From assembly GCA_021809845.1 (NCBI GenBank), contig JAJZJW010000008.1, forward strand, positions 1 to 64,000: DNA of 64,000 nt. The letters are read 5' to 3'. This DNA comes from a bacterium. Its GTDB lineage: Bacteria; SZUA-79; Acidulodesulfobacterales; Acidulodesulfobacteraceae. The position numbers were made by a program, and so were the translations under genes. The notes below the pieces were generated by a model. It did not search any database, was not told where the DNA came from, and worked only from the letters and a program-made list of their open reading frames with translations. This document shows positions 38,713-48,071 of this stretch, piece after piece; position 1 is the first letter of the stretch; each line of letters opens with the position of its first letter.

Positions 38713-39978
38713 CTATTTATTCATGAGGTTAAGGAAATCGGCATTTGATTTTGTATTTTTTATTTTTTCGATTAAAAATTCCATAGCCTCGGGGGTGTCC
38801 ATAGAGGATAAAACCTTTCTTAAAACCCATATTTTTTTTAATTGGTCTTTGTCTATAAGAAGCTCTTCTTTCCTTGTTCCGGATTTATTAACATCTATTG
38901 CAGGAAATATTCTTTTTTCGGCAAGTTTTCTGTCTAAATTTGCTTCAAGATTTCCGGTGCCCTTAAATTCTTCAAATATAACTTCATCCGCTCTTGAGCC
39001 TGTATCTATTAAAGCAGTTGCTATGATTGTTAAACTGCCGCCTTCTTCAATGTTTCTGGCTGCTCCGAAGAATCTTTTTGGCTTGTGTAACGCGTTTGAA
39101 TCAACACCGCCGGAAAGAACCTTGCCTGAAGATGGTATTGTAACATTATAAGCTCTTGCAAGTCTTGTTATTGAATCTAATAAAATAACGACGTCTTTAC
39201 CAGCCTCGACGAGTCTTTTTGCTTTTTCGATAACTATTTCGGCTATTTGAATATGTCTTTGCGGCGGCTCGTCAAAAGTTGAACTTATGACTTCCCCATT
39301 GATAGACCTTTGCATATCTGTAACTTCTTCGGGTCTTTCGTCAATTAAAAGAACCATTAAAAATATTTCTTTATGATTAGCATTAATGGCATGGGCGATG
39401 TCTTTGAGAAGCATAGTTTTTCCTGTTCTCGGAGGAGCTACTATAAGCGCTCTTTGCCCTTTACCTATGGGAATCAGCAGGTCCATCATTCTTGTTGATA
39501 TATTTTTAGGGTCAAATTCTAATTTTATTTTTTCTAGCGGATAAAGAGGCGTTAGATTGTCAAATAAAATCTTTTCTTTTGCAACTTCAGGGTCTTCAAA
39601 GTTTACGCTTTCAACTTTTAATAAAGCATAAAATCTTTCATTGTCTTTAGGCGGTCTTATTATTCCGCTCACGGTATCGCCGGTTCTAAGCCCAAATCTC
39701 CTGATTTGCGAAGGAGATACATATATATCGTCAGGCCCGTGTAAATAATTGGATTCTAAAGACCTCAAAAATCCATATTGGTCCGGCAATATTTCAAGCA
39801 CACCTTCTCCGGTAATTAGTCCATTTTTTTCAGCTGTTTGATTTTTTTCTGTTTCAGCCTGTAATAATGCATAAATCAAATCCTGTTTGCGCATTCCCGA
39901 GGCGCCTTCTATATTGTATTCCTTGGCAATTGGCATCAGTTCTGATATTTTCTTTGTAGTTAATTCTTTTACATTCAT
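38713..39978 (-). CDS. rho: Transcription termination factor Rho
   Basis: Hexameric RNA-dependent ATPase that ends transcription. N-terminal SAP-like helix region (about 1-45), cold-shock-type RNA-binding domain (about 50-125, with [13 protein letters not shown]), and RecA-type core with Walker [13 protein letters not shown], Walker [17 protein letters not shown] and the Q-loop [11 protein letters not shown]. The 421 residues are full length without the inserted domains of some phyla. AAGGAAATT precedes the ATG. It is the last gene of the minus-strand series. Confidence 0.97.
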   Translation of the reverse strand: MNVKELTTKKISELMPIAKEYNIEGASGMRKQDLIYALLQAETEKNQTAEKNGLITGEGVLEILPDQYGFLRSLESNYLHGPDDIYVSPSQIRRFGLRTGDTVSGIIRPPKDNERFYALLKVESVNFEDPEVAKEKILFDNLTPLYPLEKIKLEFDPKNISTRMMDLLIPIGKGQRALIVAPPRTGKTMLLKDIAHAINANHKEIFLMVLLIDERPEEVTDMQRSINGEVISSTFDEPPQRHIQIAEIVIEKAKRLVEAGKDVVILLDSITRLARAYNVTIPSSGKVLSGGVDSNALHKPKRFFGAARNIEEGGSLTIIATALIDTGSRADEVIFEEFKGTGNLEANLDRKLAEKRIFPAIDVNKSGTRKEELLIDKDQLKKIWVLRKVLSSMDTPEAMEFLIEKIKNTKSNADFLNLMNK

Positions 39979-40015
39979 AATTTCCTTTTTCCTTGATCTT
40001 AAATAATTAATTAAA

Positions 40016-41059
40016 TTAAATTATACTCCATTTTTCATTTCTTCTTGATTCGAACCTTCTCGATTCAGCTAAATCTATTGTAATTCTTTCGGTTACGCCG
40101 TCATCGGGATATTGGGCAATGCCTGCATTCATAGATATAATCTTATTATTTTGCTTTGCAATATAATCGCGCGCTTCTAAAAATATAGCGCTAACAATTT
40201 TTTTTGCATCTGTTTTGTTTAAATTTGGGAAACATATAATGATTTTGTTTCCGTATCTTGCAGCGATATCGTAAGTTCTGATATGTTTTTGAATCAAGCC
40301 GCCTACAAAGCTGATGACGCTATCTCCGGCCTGGTGCCCTGATACAGAATTAAATTCATTTAATTTATTAATAGACATTAAGGCGATTGACATAATGCCG
40401 TGTTCACCAGCAGTTTTCAGTATTTCTTCAAATAATTTTTGATGAAAATATTTAAAATTGTAAAGACCTGAGATGTCATCGAATTTTGAACATTCTGAAA
40501 TTTTTTCGTTGAATTTTTTTATTTTAATTATATATGAAATTATCGAAAAAATAATATCAAAAGTGTTTTTTTTATCCGCATCCGTGCAATCTTCGATATT
40601 TTTAAAGCCCGGTACCGAATATACAACAACGATTGTTGAAACATAGTCTTTGTCAGAGTCAGACGTTAACTGGCAAGCATATAAATTTTTTATGTTTTTA
40701 TGTTCAAAATCTATTGTTTTTATGTAATTTGATTCCGGGGAGTCATCATTAAGATTTGCATAAAAAGATTTATTATTATTAAACATACCAATTAGATGTT
40801 CAGCCTCAAACTCATTTGTGTTTGATTGAATTTTTACAGCATACTCATGCGAAGTGCCTCTTGAACTTATTAATTTAATTTCTTTGTTATTTTTGATATT
40901 TAAAAACATGATTGCCGTTGCGCCGAAAACAAAATCAAAATTAATATTTACAAAATGGAGAATTTCTTCTAACGTTTTATTTTGACCTGTTACTTCCGTA
41001 AGCTCTTTAATAAATTTAAAGCCTGAATATTCGCAGTTTTTTATATTATTGTCGTTCAT
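40016..41059 (-). CDS. GAF-GGDEF protein with degenerate active site
   Basis: The 347-residue protein has an N-terminal GAF-like sensor region (about 10-170) and a C-terminal diguanylate-cyclase fold (about 190-345) recognisable from [16 protein letters not shown], the DSVISFVGG segment and [12 protein letters not shown]. The signature position reads [13 protein letters not shown] instead of RYGGDEF, so the GG[D/E]EF residues for catalysis are absent. Cyclase activity is therefore unlikely; GTP or c-di-GMP binding or a scaffolding role remain possible. It lies between rho and coaE with a 279-base upstream spacer that has its own repeats. The cognate pathway is unknown. Confidence 0.8.
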   Translation of the reverse strand: MNDNNIKNCEYSGFKFIKELTEVTGQNKTLEEILHFVNINFDFVFGATAIMFLNIKNNKEIKLISSRGTSHEYAVKIQSNTNEFEAEHLIGMFNNNKSFYANLNDDSPESNYIKTIDFEHKNIKNLYACQLTSDSDKDYVSTIVVVYSVPGFKNIEDCTDADKKNTFDIIFSIISYIIKIKKFNEKISECSKFDDISGLYNFKYFHQKLFEEILKTAGEHGIMSIALMSINKLNEFNSVSGHQAGDSVISFVGGLIQKHIRTYDIAARYGNKIIICFPNLNKTDAKKIVSAIFLEARDYIAKQNNKIISMNAGIAQYPDDGVTERITIDLAESRRFESRRNEKWSII

Positions 41060-41145
41060 GTATATTAATAACCTCCTATTTGCACAAATTATATTTAGTT
41101 AAAATTATGCGTAACTGTTTTTTATTTTAGTTATATTTATTATAT

Positions 41146-41225
41146 TTATATTATTAAACAAGTCAGATGATATTTAATTATATTTAATTTATTATATTAT
41201 TAAACAAGTCAGATGATATTTAATT
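41146..41225. repeat. 34-bp perfect direct repeat upstream of the GAF-GGDEF gene
   Basis: Positions 41146-41179 and 41192-41225 are identical over 34 bases (period 46), core AAACAAGTCAGATGATATTT. They occupy the 279-base spacer (41,060-41,338) between coaE and the GGDEF gene. An AT-only 9-bp inverted repeat lies at about 41,299-41,319. This is one of several local duplications in the window and could alter the promoter of the GGDEF gene. Confidence 0.85.
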
Positions 41226-41338
41226 TGAATAGTGATTCTATTTTGCAAAATAATAATTATGCAGATTTAAGAATTAGATTAGAACAAATAATTTTTTTAT
41301 ATATATTTTATATATAACAGGATTTTATGGGCGATATA

Positions 41339-41944
41339 TTAATTGTCAGAATCGTTATTATTAATATTATTAAGAAAGTTTATTAATAAACATATTTGAG
41401 GGTTCAAAAATTTTAAACCGTAACTATTATTAATTATAAAATGGGATTTAGAGATTTTATAAGATTGATTAAATTGAAATTTATCTCTATTAATAAAATC
41501 TTCATACGTAAATTTTAAAATAGTTCTTTTTAATCTTTTGGAATAATCGCATATAACAAGGATAATTTTATCCATTTCTGAATAAAACCCCGATTCAAAT
41601 ATCACTGCTCCTTCAATCACGACCATTTTTGAATCGCGATGCAGGTCTAAAATGTCTTTAATTTTTTTTCTTAATGCAGGGTAAATAATGTCTTCCAATT
41701 TCTTTTTTTTAATTTTATCCGAAAAAATAATTTGCGCAAGAGCTTTTCTGTTAATATCGCTATCTTTATTTAAAATGTTTTTGCCGAAAAAATCAACTGT
41801 TTTTTTATATTCATCTGTATTTTTTTTTAATAGCGCTCTTGATAGCTCGTCAAGATTAATCGTAAGAAATCCGGCATCATTAAGAAAAGACAAAACAGTG
41901 GTTTTGCCGGAACCGATAGAACCTGTTAAACCGATTTTTAACAA
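41339..41944 (-). CDS. coaE: Dephospho-CoA kinase
   Basis: Last step of coenzyme A synthesis; phosphorylates the ribose 3'-OH. P-loop GLTGSIGSGKTTVLSFL at the N terminus, then LDELSRALL (family D-x-I/L-x-R-like motif), and the VVIEGAVIFESG segment matching the V-x-x-I/D-x-PLLFE region, here altered to AVIFESG. The 201 residues are normal. The last 40 residues are Asn/Ser/Leu-rich and diverge from the family. Downstream of pgeF with a 49-base gap containing a 17-bp tandem repeat. Confidence 0.9.
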   Translation of the reverse strand: MLKIGLTGSIGSGKTTVLSFLNDAGFLTINLDELSRALLKKNTDEYKKTVDFFGKNILNKDSDINRKALAQIIFSDKIKKKKLEDIIYPALRKKIKDILDLHRDSKMVVIEGAVIFESGFYSEMDKIILVICDYSKRLKRTILKFTYEDFINRDKFQFNQSYKISKSHFIINNSYGLKFLNPQICLLINFLNNINNNDSDN

Positions 41945-41960
41945 TTTTAAAATTCCCGAT

Positions 41961-41995
41961 TATTAACTTATATATATTATTAACTTATATATATT
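41961..41995. repeat. 17-bp tandem repeat between coaE and pgeF
   Basis: TATTAACTTATATATAT occurs twice head to tail (41961-41977 and 41978-41994). The tract fills most of the 49-base gap just before the coaE start on the minus strand. Confidence 0.8.
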
Positions 41996-42800
41996 ATAAT
42001 TTTCCGATAAACGAAACAAACCTTGACGCTGTTTTATTTTTTCTATAACTAAAATAATTTTCATTTTCGCAGGTGCAAAGATTCATATCGTGTATATTCT
42101 CCTTGCGAAATCCTGAAGCTAAAAGAACATATTTTATTAACCCTTTTAAGTCAAATAAATATTCCGACGAACAATCGTCTGCATTTAGCTTATGCAGTTT
42201 ATGCCTATACGACGGCGTACAATCATCGTTTCCGGCAGCTGTATGTTTTGTTCTATAGTAATTTTTATAAGTTGGAACTTTATTTATAAATTTTTCATAT
42301 AAATCTTTCTTAACAGTGTAACAATTTTTGCAAATTCCGGGGCATATAACGACGGCAACATTTTCAATATTTGCATTATAGTAAGATTTTAGCATATTGA
42401 CAGAGTTGAGCAGAATATCGTTGTATAATCCTCGCCATCCGCAATGAACGGCTCCTATAGTCCCCAAAATTTTATCATAAAATAATAGAGGTACGCAATC
42501 CGCTGTTTTTATGCATAGCAAGTAATGTTTCATAGATGTAAAAATACCGTCTGCATCAATTATTTTTTCAGAAAATTTATTAGCACCTTGCTCCTCAACG
42601 GAAATTACTGTATTGCCGTGAACCTGGTTTAATTCTGCAATATTGAAACAGTTTTGAGCTTGGATATGGTAATTTAATCTTATTTGCTTGAGCAGGTCAA
42701 ATCTTGCTTTTGTGTTTTTTGTCTGAAAATCAATATTTTTATCTCCAAAGCCAAAAATAATATTTTCATTTTGTGTGCCGACGGCGTAATTAATGAACAT
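41994..42800 (-). CDS. pgeF: PgeF/YfiH family protein (Cu/Zn multicopper-like oxidoreductase fold)
   Basis: Family known as peptidoglycan editing factor or polyphenol oxidase (DUF152), with reported purine nucleosidase-like activities in homologues. Metal-site motifs are seen: LNQVHGNTV with the first His, KTADCVPLLFYD with the Cys, and GAVHCGWRGL with the second His; CPGICKNCYTV is the other conserved segment. An insertion of about 25 residues with Tyr/His/Asp (around position 180-205) is unusual. The 268-residue length is slightly above normal. It lies beside rluD, as in many Gram-negatives (rluD-yfiH). Confidence 0.9.
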   Translation of the reverse strand: MFINYAVGTQNENIIFGFGDKNIDFQTKNTKARFDLLKQIRLNYHIQAQNCFNIAELNQVHGNTVISVEEQGANKFSEKIIDADGIFTSMKHYLLCIKTADCVPLLFYDKILGTIGAVHCGWRGLYNDILLNSVNMLKSYYNANIENVAVVICPGICKNCYTVKKDLYEKFINKVPTYKNYYRTKHTAAGNDDCTPSYRHKLHKLNADDCSSEYLFDLKGLIKYVLLASGFRKENIHDMNLCTCENENYFSYRKNKTASRFVSFIGKL

Positions 42801-42857
42801 GATTAATTATTAATTAGTAACTATGAAGTAGATATTTTTATTATAACTACGATTTAA

Positions 42858-43802
42858 TTATAGCATACAATATTCAGTGTTATCCAATCCCCATAGCATA
42901 TCCTGAGGCGGTTTTGCAGTAAAAATCATTAACCGGTCTGTTTCAGGATGAAGAAAAGATATTTTATATGCATGCAGCATTTGCCTAGTTATAAAATTAA
43001 ACTGTTTGAACTGGTTTTTATTTTTAGTATCATTTTTTTTATAAATTTTATCGCCCAATATAGGATGACCGATTTCCAGCATAGAAACCCTGATTTGATG
43101 AGTTCTGCCGGTAAGAGGACTTATTTCTAAAAGGCTTACGGGACCGTCTATAGTTTTTATTGTTCTAAATGAGGTCAGTGCATGTTTGCCGTTAGTTTGC
43201 GATAATTTCATTTTAATTTTATTTTTAGGGTCTCTTTCAATGCAGCCCTCTACTGTTCCGGCAGATTCCTTAAAAATACCATAAACGAACGCAATATAAG
43301 TTTTTTTAACAACCCTGTTTTTGAACTGCGTAGCAAGCGCATTATGCGCTTTATCATTCTTTGCTATCAGCATGATTCCTGATGTATCTTTATCTAATCT
43401 GTGAACTATACCGGGTCTTTCGATACCCCCGATGCCGGAAAGGTCTGATATTTTACCGACCAAAGCGTTAACCAACGTTTTTTCATGTTCTCCCTTAGAA
43501 GGATGTACGCTAATACCTGCAGGTTTATTTATAACTGCGAGCATACTATCTTCGTAAATAATATCTATAGGAAAATCGAAAGGTTTTAATGTATCTTCTA
43601 TTATTTCAGGTTCTTCGACGGAAACCAGAGCGCCTGTTTTAATGAGCAGCGAAGGTTTTCTTATTATTAAATTATTTACCGATACGTTACCTGCTTCAAT
43701 TAATTTTTTAATAAACGACCTTGTAAAATTATTTAAATTATTTTTAAGCGCAATATCTAAACGGATTTTTTCGTCAGAAGAATAAAATGATTTTAGTCCC
43801 AT
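42858..43802 (-). CDS. rluD: RluA-family 23S rRNA pseudouridine synthase (RluD type)
   Basis: Converts uridines of 23S rRNA helix 69 or related sites to pseudouridine. N-terminal S4 RNA-binding domain (about 15-75), then the catalytic domain with IVHRLDKDTSGIMLIAK containing the catalytic Asp, and LTGRTHQIRVSMLEIGHP. The 314 residues fit RluD rather than the smaller RluA. Its pgeF neighbour supports RluD type. The exact target uridines cannot be read from the sequence. Confidence 0.92.
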   Translation of the reverse strand: MGLKSFYSSDEKIRLDIALKNNLNNFTRSFIKKLIEAGNVSVNNLIIRKPSLLIKTGALVSVEEPEIIEDTLKPFDFPIDIIYEDSMLAVINKPAGISVHPSKGEHEKTLVNALVGKISDLSGIGGIERPGIVHRLDKDTSGIMLIAKNDKAHNALATQFKNRVVKKTYIAFVYGIFKESAGTVEGCIERDPKNKIKMKLSQTNGKHALTSFRTIKTIDGPVSLLEISPLTGRTHQIRVSMLEIGHPILGDKIYKKNDTKNKNQFKQFNFITRQMLHAYKISFLHPETDRLMIFTAKPPQDMLWGLDNTEYCML

Positions 43803-43817
43803 ATTAATATTTATATT

Positions 43818-45365
43818 TTACTCCCATAAAACACGTCCGGTCATTTCAGTCGGTATATCTAGAGCTAAAAGACTTAGTATAGTCGGCGCAATGTCGGACA
43901 ATCTCCCCGGTTTTAGCTGAGGTATTGCATCTTTATAATTTGATATGATACAAAACGGAACAGGATTTAACGTATGATTAGTCATAGGAGCGCCATCATC
44001 GTCAAGCATAGTTTCAACATTTCCGTGGTCTGATGTTACTATACAGACGCCATCATTTTTTAAAATCACCGGTATAATTTCGCTGAGGACGGCATTAACG
44101 GTCTCTACTGCTTTAACCGCAGCATTATAATTTCCTGTATGTCCAACCATGTCACAATTTGCAAAATTGCAAACAGATAAAGAATATTCATTAAGTTTTA
44201 ATTTTTCAATAAGAGCGTCTTTAATTTTAAAAGCGCTCATTTCAGGCATTAAATCATATGTTCTGTATTCCCTCGGCGAGGGTATTAATAGTCTGTCCTC
44301 ATTTTTAAAAGGTTCTTCGCGTCCGCAATTAAAAAAATAAGTTACATGCGCATACTTTTCCGTTTCAGCTATTCTGAATTGTTTTAATCCGCTGTTTGAA
44401 ATTACCTCGCCTAATATATTCTTATAATTCTGCGGTTCTACGATATATTTATTTTTGAAAGAATCATCATATTTTGCCATTGTTATAAAATTTTTAACGG
44501 GCTTAAAAGAATTTCTATCAAAAAAATTAAATGTTTCTAAAGAAAGAGCTTCCGTTATTTCTTTTGCTCTGTCTGCTCTATAGTTTACAAAAAGTACCCC
44601 GTCTTCAGAATGAATTCTGCCGTCTCTGCTGTCGTTATTTTGTTTTATTATAGACGGTGTTATAAATTCGTCTGTAATGTCATGAGAGTAATTATCATTT
44701 ATTGCTTCAAAAACATCGCTGTATATTTTCCCTTCGGCTTTTGTGAGCATATTAAAAGCGATTTGAACTCTTTCCCATCTTGTATCTCTGTCCATTGCAT
44801 AAAAACGTCCGATTACAGTTGCGATAGATATTTTATCTTTCTTGTTTTCAATGCTGCCCATAAGTTTTTTTAAAAAAGTTCCGGAACTTTTTGGCGGTGA
44901 ATCCCTGCCATCTAAAAAACCGTGAATATAGATTTCTTTTGCATTATTTTCATAGAAAAAATTTATCAGATACAATAAATGACTTAATTCTGCATGTACC
45001 CCGCTTTCTGAAATTAGGCCCATTAAATGAATTCTTCCATTTCCCTGTTTTATTGAATTTAAAAAATTCAATAAAACAGGATTATTTTTTAGCGTATTAT
45101 TTTCTATTTCATCATTAATTTTAGTCAAATCCTGCATTAATATCCTTCCCGCACCGATATTAGAGTGTCCGACTTCCGAGTTGCCCATAGTCCCGCTTGG
45201 GAGACCAACGTCTTTTCCATGTGCTTTTAAGGAAGTGAACGGATATTCTTTAAAGATGCTGTTAACAAAATCTGTTTTTGCATTTTTTACAGCATTGCCC
45301 GTAATTTTGTCTGACATAGCAAATCCGTCTAAAATTATTAATGTCGCACTCTTATATTTTTTCAT
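43818..45365 (-). CDS. gpmI: Phosphoglycerate mutase, cofactor-independent
   Basis: Interconverts 3- and 2-phosphoglycerate in glycolysis using two Mn ions. Alkaline-phosphatase superfamily motifs: LIILDGFAMSD, MGNSEVGHSNIGAGRI with the phospho-serine, HGFLDGRDSPPKS, VIGRFYAMDRD and VTSDHGNVETM. I chose ATG 45365 because GAGG lies 6 bases upstream and the protein then starts MKKYKSATLIILDG, as in the family (515 aa). An upstream in-frame ATG at 45392 would extend it almost into the preceding gene. Full length and all metal ligands appear intact. Confidence 0.95.
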   Translation of the reverse strand: MKKYKSATLIILDGFAMSDKITGNAVKNAKTDFVNSIFKEYPFTSLKAHGKDVGLPSGTMGNSEVGHSNIGAGRILMQDLTKINDEIENNTLKNNPVLLNFLNSIKQGNGRIHLMGLISESGVHAELSHLLYLINFFYENNAKEIYIHGFLDGRDSPPKSSGTFLKKLMGSIENKKDKISIATVIGRFYAMDRDTRWERVQIAFNMLTKAEGKIYSDVFEAINDNYSHDITDEFITPSIIKQNNDSRDGRIHSEDGVLFVNYRADRAKEITEALSLETFNFFDRNSFKPVKNFITMAKYDDSFKNKYIVEPQNYKNILGEVISNSGLKQFRIAETEKYAHVTYFFNCGREEPFKNEDRLLIPSPREYRTYDLMPEMSAFKIKDALIEKLKLNEYSLSVCNFANCDMVGHTGNYNAAVKAVETVNAVLSEIIPVILKNDGVCIVTSDHGNVETMLDDDGAPMTNHTLNPVPFCIISNYKDAIPQLKPGRLSDIAPTILSLLALDIPTEMTGRVLWE

Positions 45366-45393
45366 TTTCAGCCTCGCAGTTGTGTGATGCACG

Positions 45394-46758
45394 CTATGTC
45401 AAATTAAAAATATTTTGCGTTTCTTCTTTCGCAAAAGATTCGTATAATGAATTTGTTCTGATGTTCATTGTATTCCATGAAAAACAAGATGGGCATAAGC
45501 TCGTATAATGTAACGAACTGTAATTACATTTAGAACATACGAAAGGTAATTTTACAGGGTACTGATTTTTCAATGCTTTTCTGAAGGAAGTTGCTGCTTC
45601 GTTTGTTTTACCTCTTTTTAAATAGCATTCACCGAGAAGCAAATATAATGAACTGTCTTTAAATATAGAAGAAGGAATAATTTTAAGATTGGATATGGCT
45701 TCGTCAACCATCTCAATGCGCATGTAAAATTTTGCAAGAAATAATCTGTACTCCCATTTTTCAGGATTATTATATATAAGTTCCTGGTAAAATTTTATTA
45801 TATTTTGAGGACTGTTTGTATTAATTGCAGCATCTTCCATTTTTATAATTATTGCAAAACTATTTGTTTTTAAAAAAGCTTTTTCCCATAGTTTAAATGC
45901 ATCATTTGTTTTATCTTTCTTCATCAAAATATCTCCCAGCGATATATATGCGCCTGCAAAATATTTGTCATGGGAAATGACCTGATTAAATCTTTTTGCC
46001 GATCTTTCTAAATCATTTTCATTTTCTAATAGATATTTAGCATATTCATATTTTAGCCCAATCATATCCTTTTCTTCTTTTTTATTTATATTCTTGTCCT
46101 TGGATTGGCTTAAAAAAAGTATTGACATTTTGTAAGCTTTTTTCCATTCCGAATTTTTTATATACAGGTCTTTAAGCTGCAATATAGCATAAAGATTGTC
46201 CGGCGCAATTTCAACGGCTTTATTAAAAAAAGATATAGCTTTTTCATAATTTTTATTAAGTTTGTGTAAATTTCCTGCTTCATTAAGCACCTTAACATTA
46301 TTTGCATCTATTTCCAGTGTTTTGTTAATAAACATTTCGGCAGATTTAAAATCCCCTTTATGCTTGTATATTTTAAATAATAGGATATATGCCTTAATAC
46401 TGCTGTCATATTTGGATAAATATTTTTTTAAAATATCTATTGCCCTGTCGTACTGTGCTTTAATATATAAATCTTCGGCTTTGTCTATTGAATTGTCAAT
46501 TTCAGTGATAATAAACTGTTTTTTATTTTTTAACCAGTTTTTTAGATAAACGGCAATATTTTTTATTAGGGTTATAATAAGAAATAACAAAATGCCGATT
46601 AAGAAAGCGGCGAAAATGTAAAAAATTAAATAATAATCTACTACATTATGATTTCCGGGAAGATAGTGAAGCGGAATTTTTATCGGATTTAAAACATAAA
46701 GATATTCAAAAAATGCAACGAGTATTAAAATTAATATAAAAAGGACTATTAAATACAT
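45394..46758 (-). CDS. lapB: LapB-like TPR protein with LapA-like N-terminal membrane region
   Basis: LapB (YciM) guides FtsH to degrade LpxC and so sets lipopolysaccharide synthesis. The C terminus has the rubredoxin-like metal site FVCSKC ... LCPSCFSWNTMNI, close to the end of E. coli LapB. Nine or so TPR-like repeats cover about 85-390. The first 80 residues have two membrane helices (about 1-20 and 44-66) joined by a short loop with NPIKIPLHYLPG, the pattern of LapA (DUF1049), not the single anchor of E. coli LapB. This suggests a natural LapA-LapB fusion. Length 454 against about 390 for E. coli LapB. It lies between gpmI and rsfS. Confidence 0.83.
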   Translation of the reverse strand: MYLIVLFILILILVAFFEYLYVLNPIKIPLHYLPGNHNVVDYYLIFYIFAAFLIGILLFLIITLIKNIAVYLKNWLKNKKQFIITEIDNSIDKAEDLYIKAQYDRAIDILKKYLSKYDSSIKAYILLFKIYKHKGDFKSAEMFINKTLEIDANNVKVLNEAGNLHKLNKNYEKAISFFNKAVEIAPDNLYAILQLKDLYIKNSEWKKAYKMSILFLSQSKDKNINKKEEKDMIGLKYEYAKYLLENENDLERSAKRFNQVISHDKYFAGAYISLGDILMKKDKTNDAFKLWEKAFLKTNSFAIIIKMEDAAINTNSPQNIIKFYQELIYNNPEKWEYRLFLAKFYMRIEMVDEAISNLKIIPSSIFKDSSLYLLLGECYLKRGKTNEAATSFRKALKNQYPVKLPFVCSKCNYSSLHYTSLCPSCFSWNTMNIRTNSLYESFAKEETQNIFNLT

Positions 46759-46794
46759 ATGAATTTTATTATATATTGTGTGGTTTTTATTTCA

Positions 46795-47205
46795 TTATTT
46801 ATCTTCGATGGTAAGTTCTTTAGCATCCGGCCATAAATTTTCAAGATTATAAAAAGACCTATAAGGCTCTAAGAAAATATGTATCATTATATCGCCGTAA
46901 TCCATCGCAACCCACCTTGAAGCGTCAATTCCGTCAACCGCTATAGGTTTTCTTTTTATGGATGTTAAAATATTATCGGCTATAGCAGCAACCTGTCTGT
47001 CGGATGTTCCCGTTGCAATAATTATAAAATCTGCAAGCTGGGATATTTTTCTAATATCAAGAACAATAATATTTTTTGCCTTTTTATCGGATAGATAATT
47101 TATAACTGCTCGTATTTCTTTATTGGTTCTTTTAAATTTTTTTTTAAGAACTTTTTTGCCGTTCTCGGCAGCGCTGTCTATATTGACCGTTGTTATTGAA
47201 TTCAC
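46795..47205 (-). CDS. rsfS: Ribosomal silencing factor RsfS
   Basis: Binds ribosomal protein uL14 and blocks subunit joining when nutrients are low. The family core runs from KNIIVLDIRKISQLADF through ATGTSDRQVAAIADN and GIDASRWVAMDYGDIMIHIF to FYNLENLWPDA. The first 30 residues are a Lys-rich extension ahead of the usual N terminus. Next to nadD, the usual partner gene, with a 206-base gap containing AT-only inverted repeats. 136 residues. Confidence 0.94.
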   Translation of the reverse strand: MNSITTVNIDSAAENGKKVLKKKFKRTNKEIRAVINYLSDKKAKNIIVLDIRKISQLADFIIIATGTSDRQVAAIADNILTSIKRKPIAVDGIDASRWVAMDYGDIMIHIFLEPYRSFYNLENLWPDAKELTIEDK

Positions 47206-47382
47206 GTATTTTATTTATAATTTAATTTAAAATTTAAATAGTTTATTTAATGTAATTTGAATTGCGATAAGAATGAATAATAATATTATTATATAATAAA
47301 TATATAATAAATTTTGTATGCATTCAGTTTTTATAATGACTTGTAATTTTTATTATACATACTTAATCCTTAATCCTTTCAT

Positions 47383-47424
47383 TATATATTTATTATATAA
47401 ATATATATATATTATAAATATATA
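47383..47424 (-). repeat. AT-only inverted repeat overlapping the nadD stop
   Basis: TATATATTTAT at 47383-47393 is the exact inverse of ATAAATATATA at 47414-47424; the latter covers the nadD stop and last codons. The loop is itself an alternating AT tract. It resembles the asd-end hairpin at 12,855. No T-run follows on the minus strand. The rest of the 206-base rsfS-nadD spacer is AT-rich with no further feature. Confidence 0.45.
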
Positions 47425-48071
47425 CCACTTCTTATTATATATTCAATTGTTTCATTTGGCAACAAAAAACGATTGGATAATTTTTTTTTAAAGTTATTTC
47501 TTATTTTTGTCGAGGATATATCTAATCTGGTAACCTCTAATAAAAATATAGATATATTTTCGGGATATATTATCAGTCTATCGCGGCTGACATCAATATC
47601 AATCTTATTATGGATTGATTCAGGAATATATTTTAAGACTGAAGTCAAATTTTCATACTTTGTTTTTATATCGAGCCCCCTGCTAATAATTATAAAATTA
47701 GTCATTTCAAAAAGTAAATTGCTTTCTTTCCAATTTTTGATTTCGGTAAATGCTTCAAATCCTATAATAAAAAAAAGGTCGTCGCCATGATGTATTTCTT
47801 TTAATTCTTGTATAGTATTGTAAGAAAATGAGACCCCGCCCCTTTTGATTTCGATGTCTGATACTTCGAATTTATTATTAGAGGTTATGGCCATTTTTAC
47901 CATTTCAAATCTGCTGTTGGAATTTATTGCGGTTTCATGTTTGTTGGATGTAATATTTGTCGGTATAAATATTATTTTATCAAGAGAAGCTTTTTCAAGA
48001 AGTTCTTCGCATGTTCTTAGATGTCCGTAATGTACGGGATTAAATGACCCGCCAAATATACCTATTTTCAT
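47412..48071 (-). CDS. nadD: Nicotinate-nucleotide adenylyltransferase
   Basis: Makes deamido-NAD from nicotinate mononucleotide and ATP. The nucleotidyltransferase motif GIFGGSFNPVHYGHL is at the N terminus and the second ATP-binding motif ISSTKIRNN near the C terminus. The 219 residues are normal. The start overlaps the proA stop (ATGA). Part of the conserved obgE-proB-proA-nadD-rsfS order. Confidence 0.95.
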   Translation of the reverse strand: MKIGIFGGSFNPVHYGHLRTCEELLEKASLDKIIFIPTNITSNKHETAINSNSRFEMVKMAITSNNKFEVSDIEIKRGGVSFSYNTIQELKEIHHGDDLFFIIGFEAFTEIKNWKESNLLFEMTNFIIISRGLDIKTKYENLTSVLKYIPESIHNKIDIDVSRDRLIIYPENISIFLLEVTRLDISSTKIRNNFKKKLSNRFLLPNETIEYIIRSGIYL

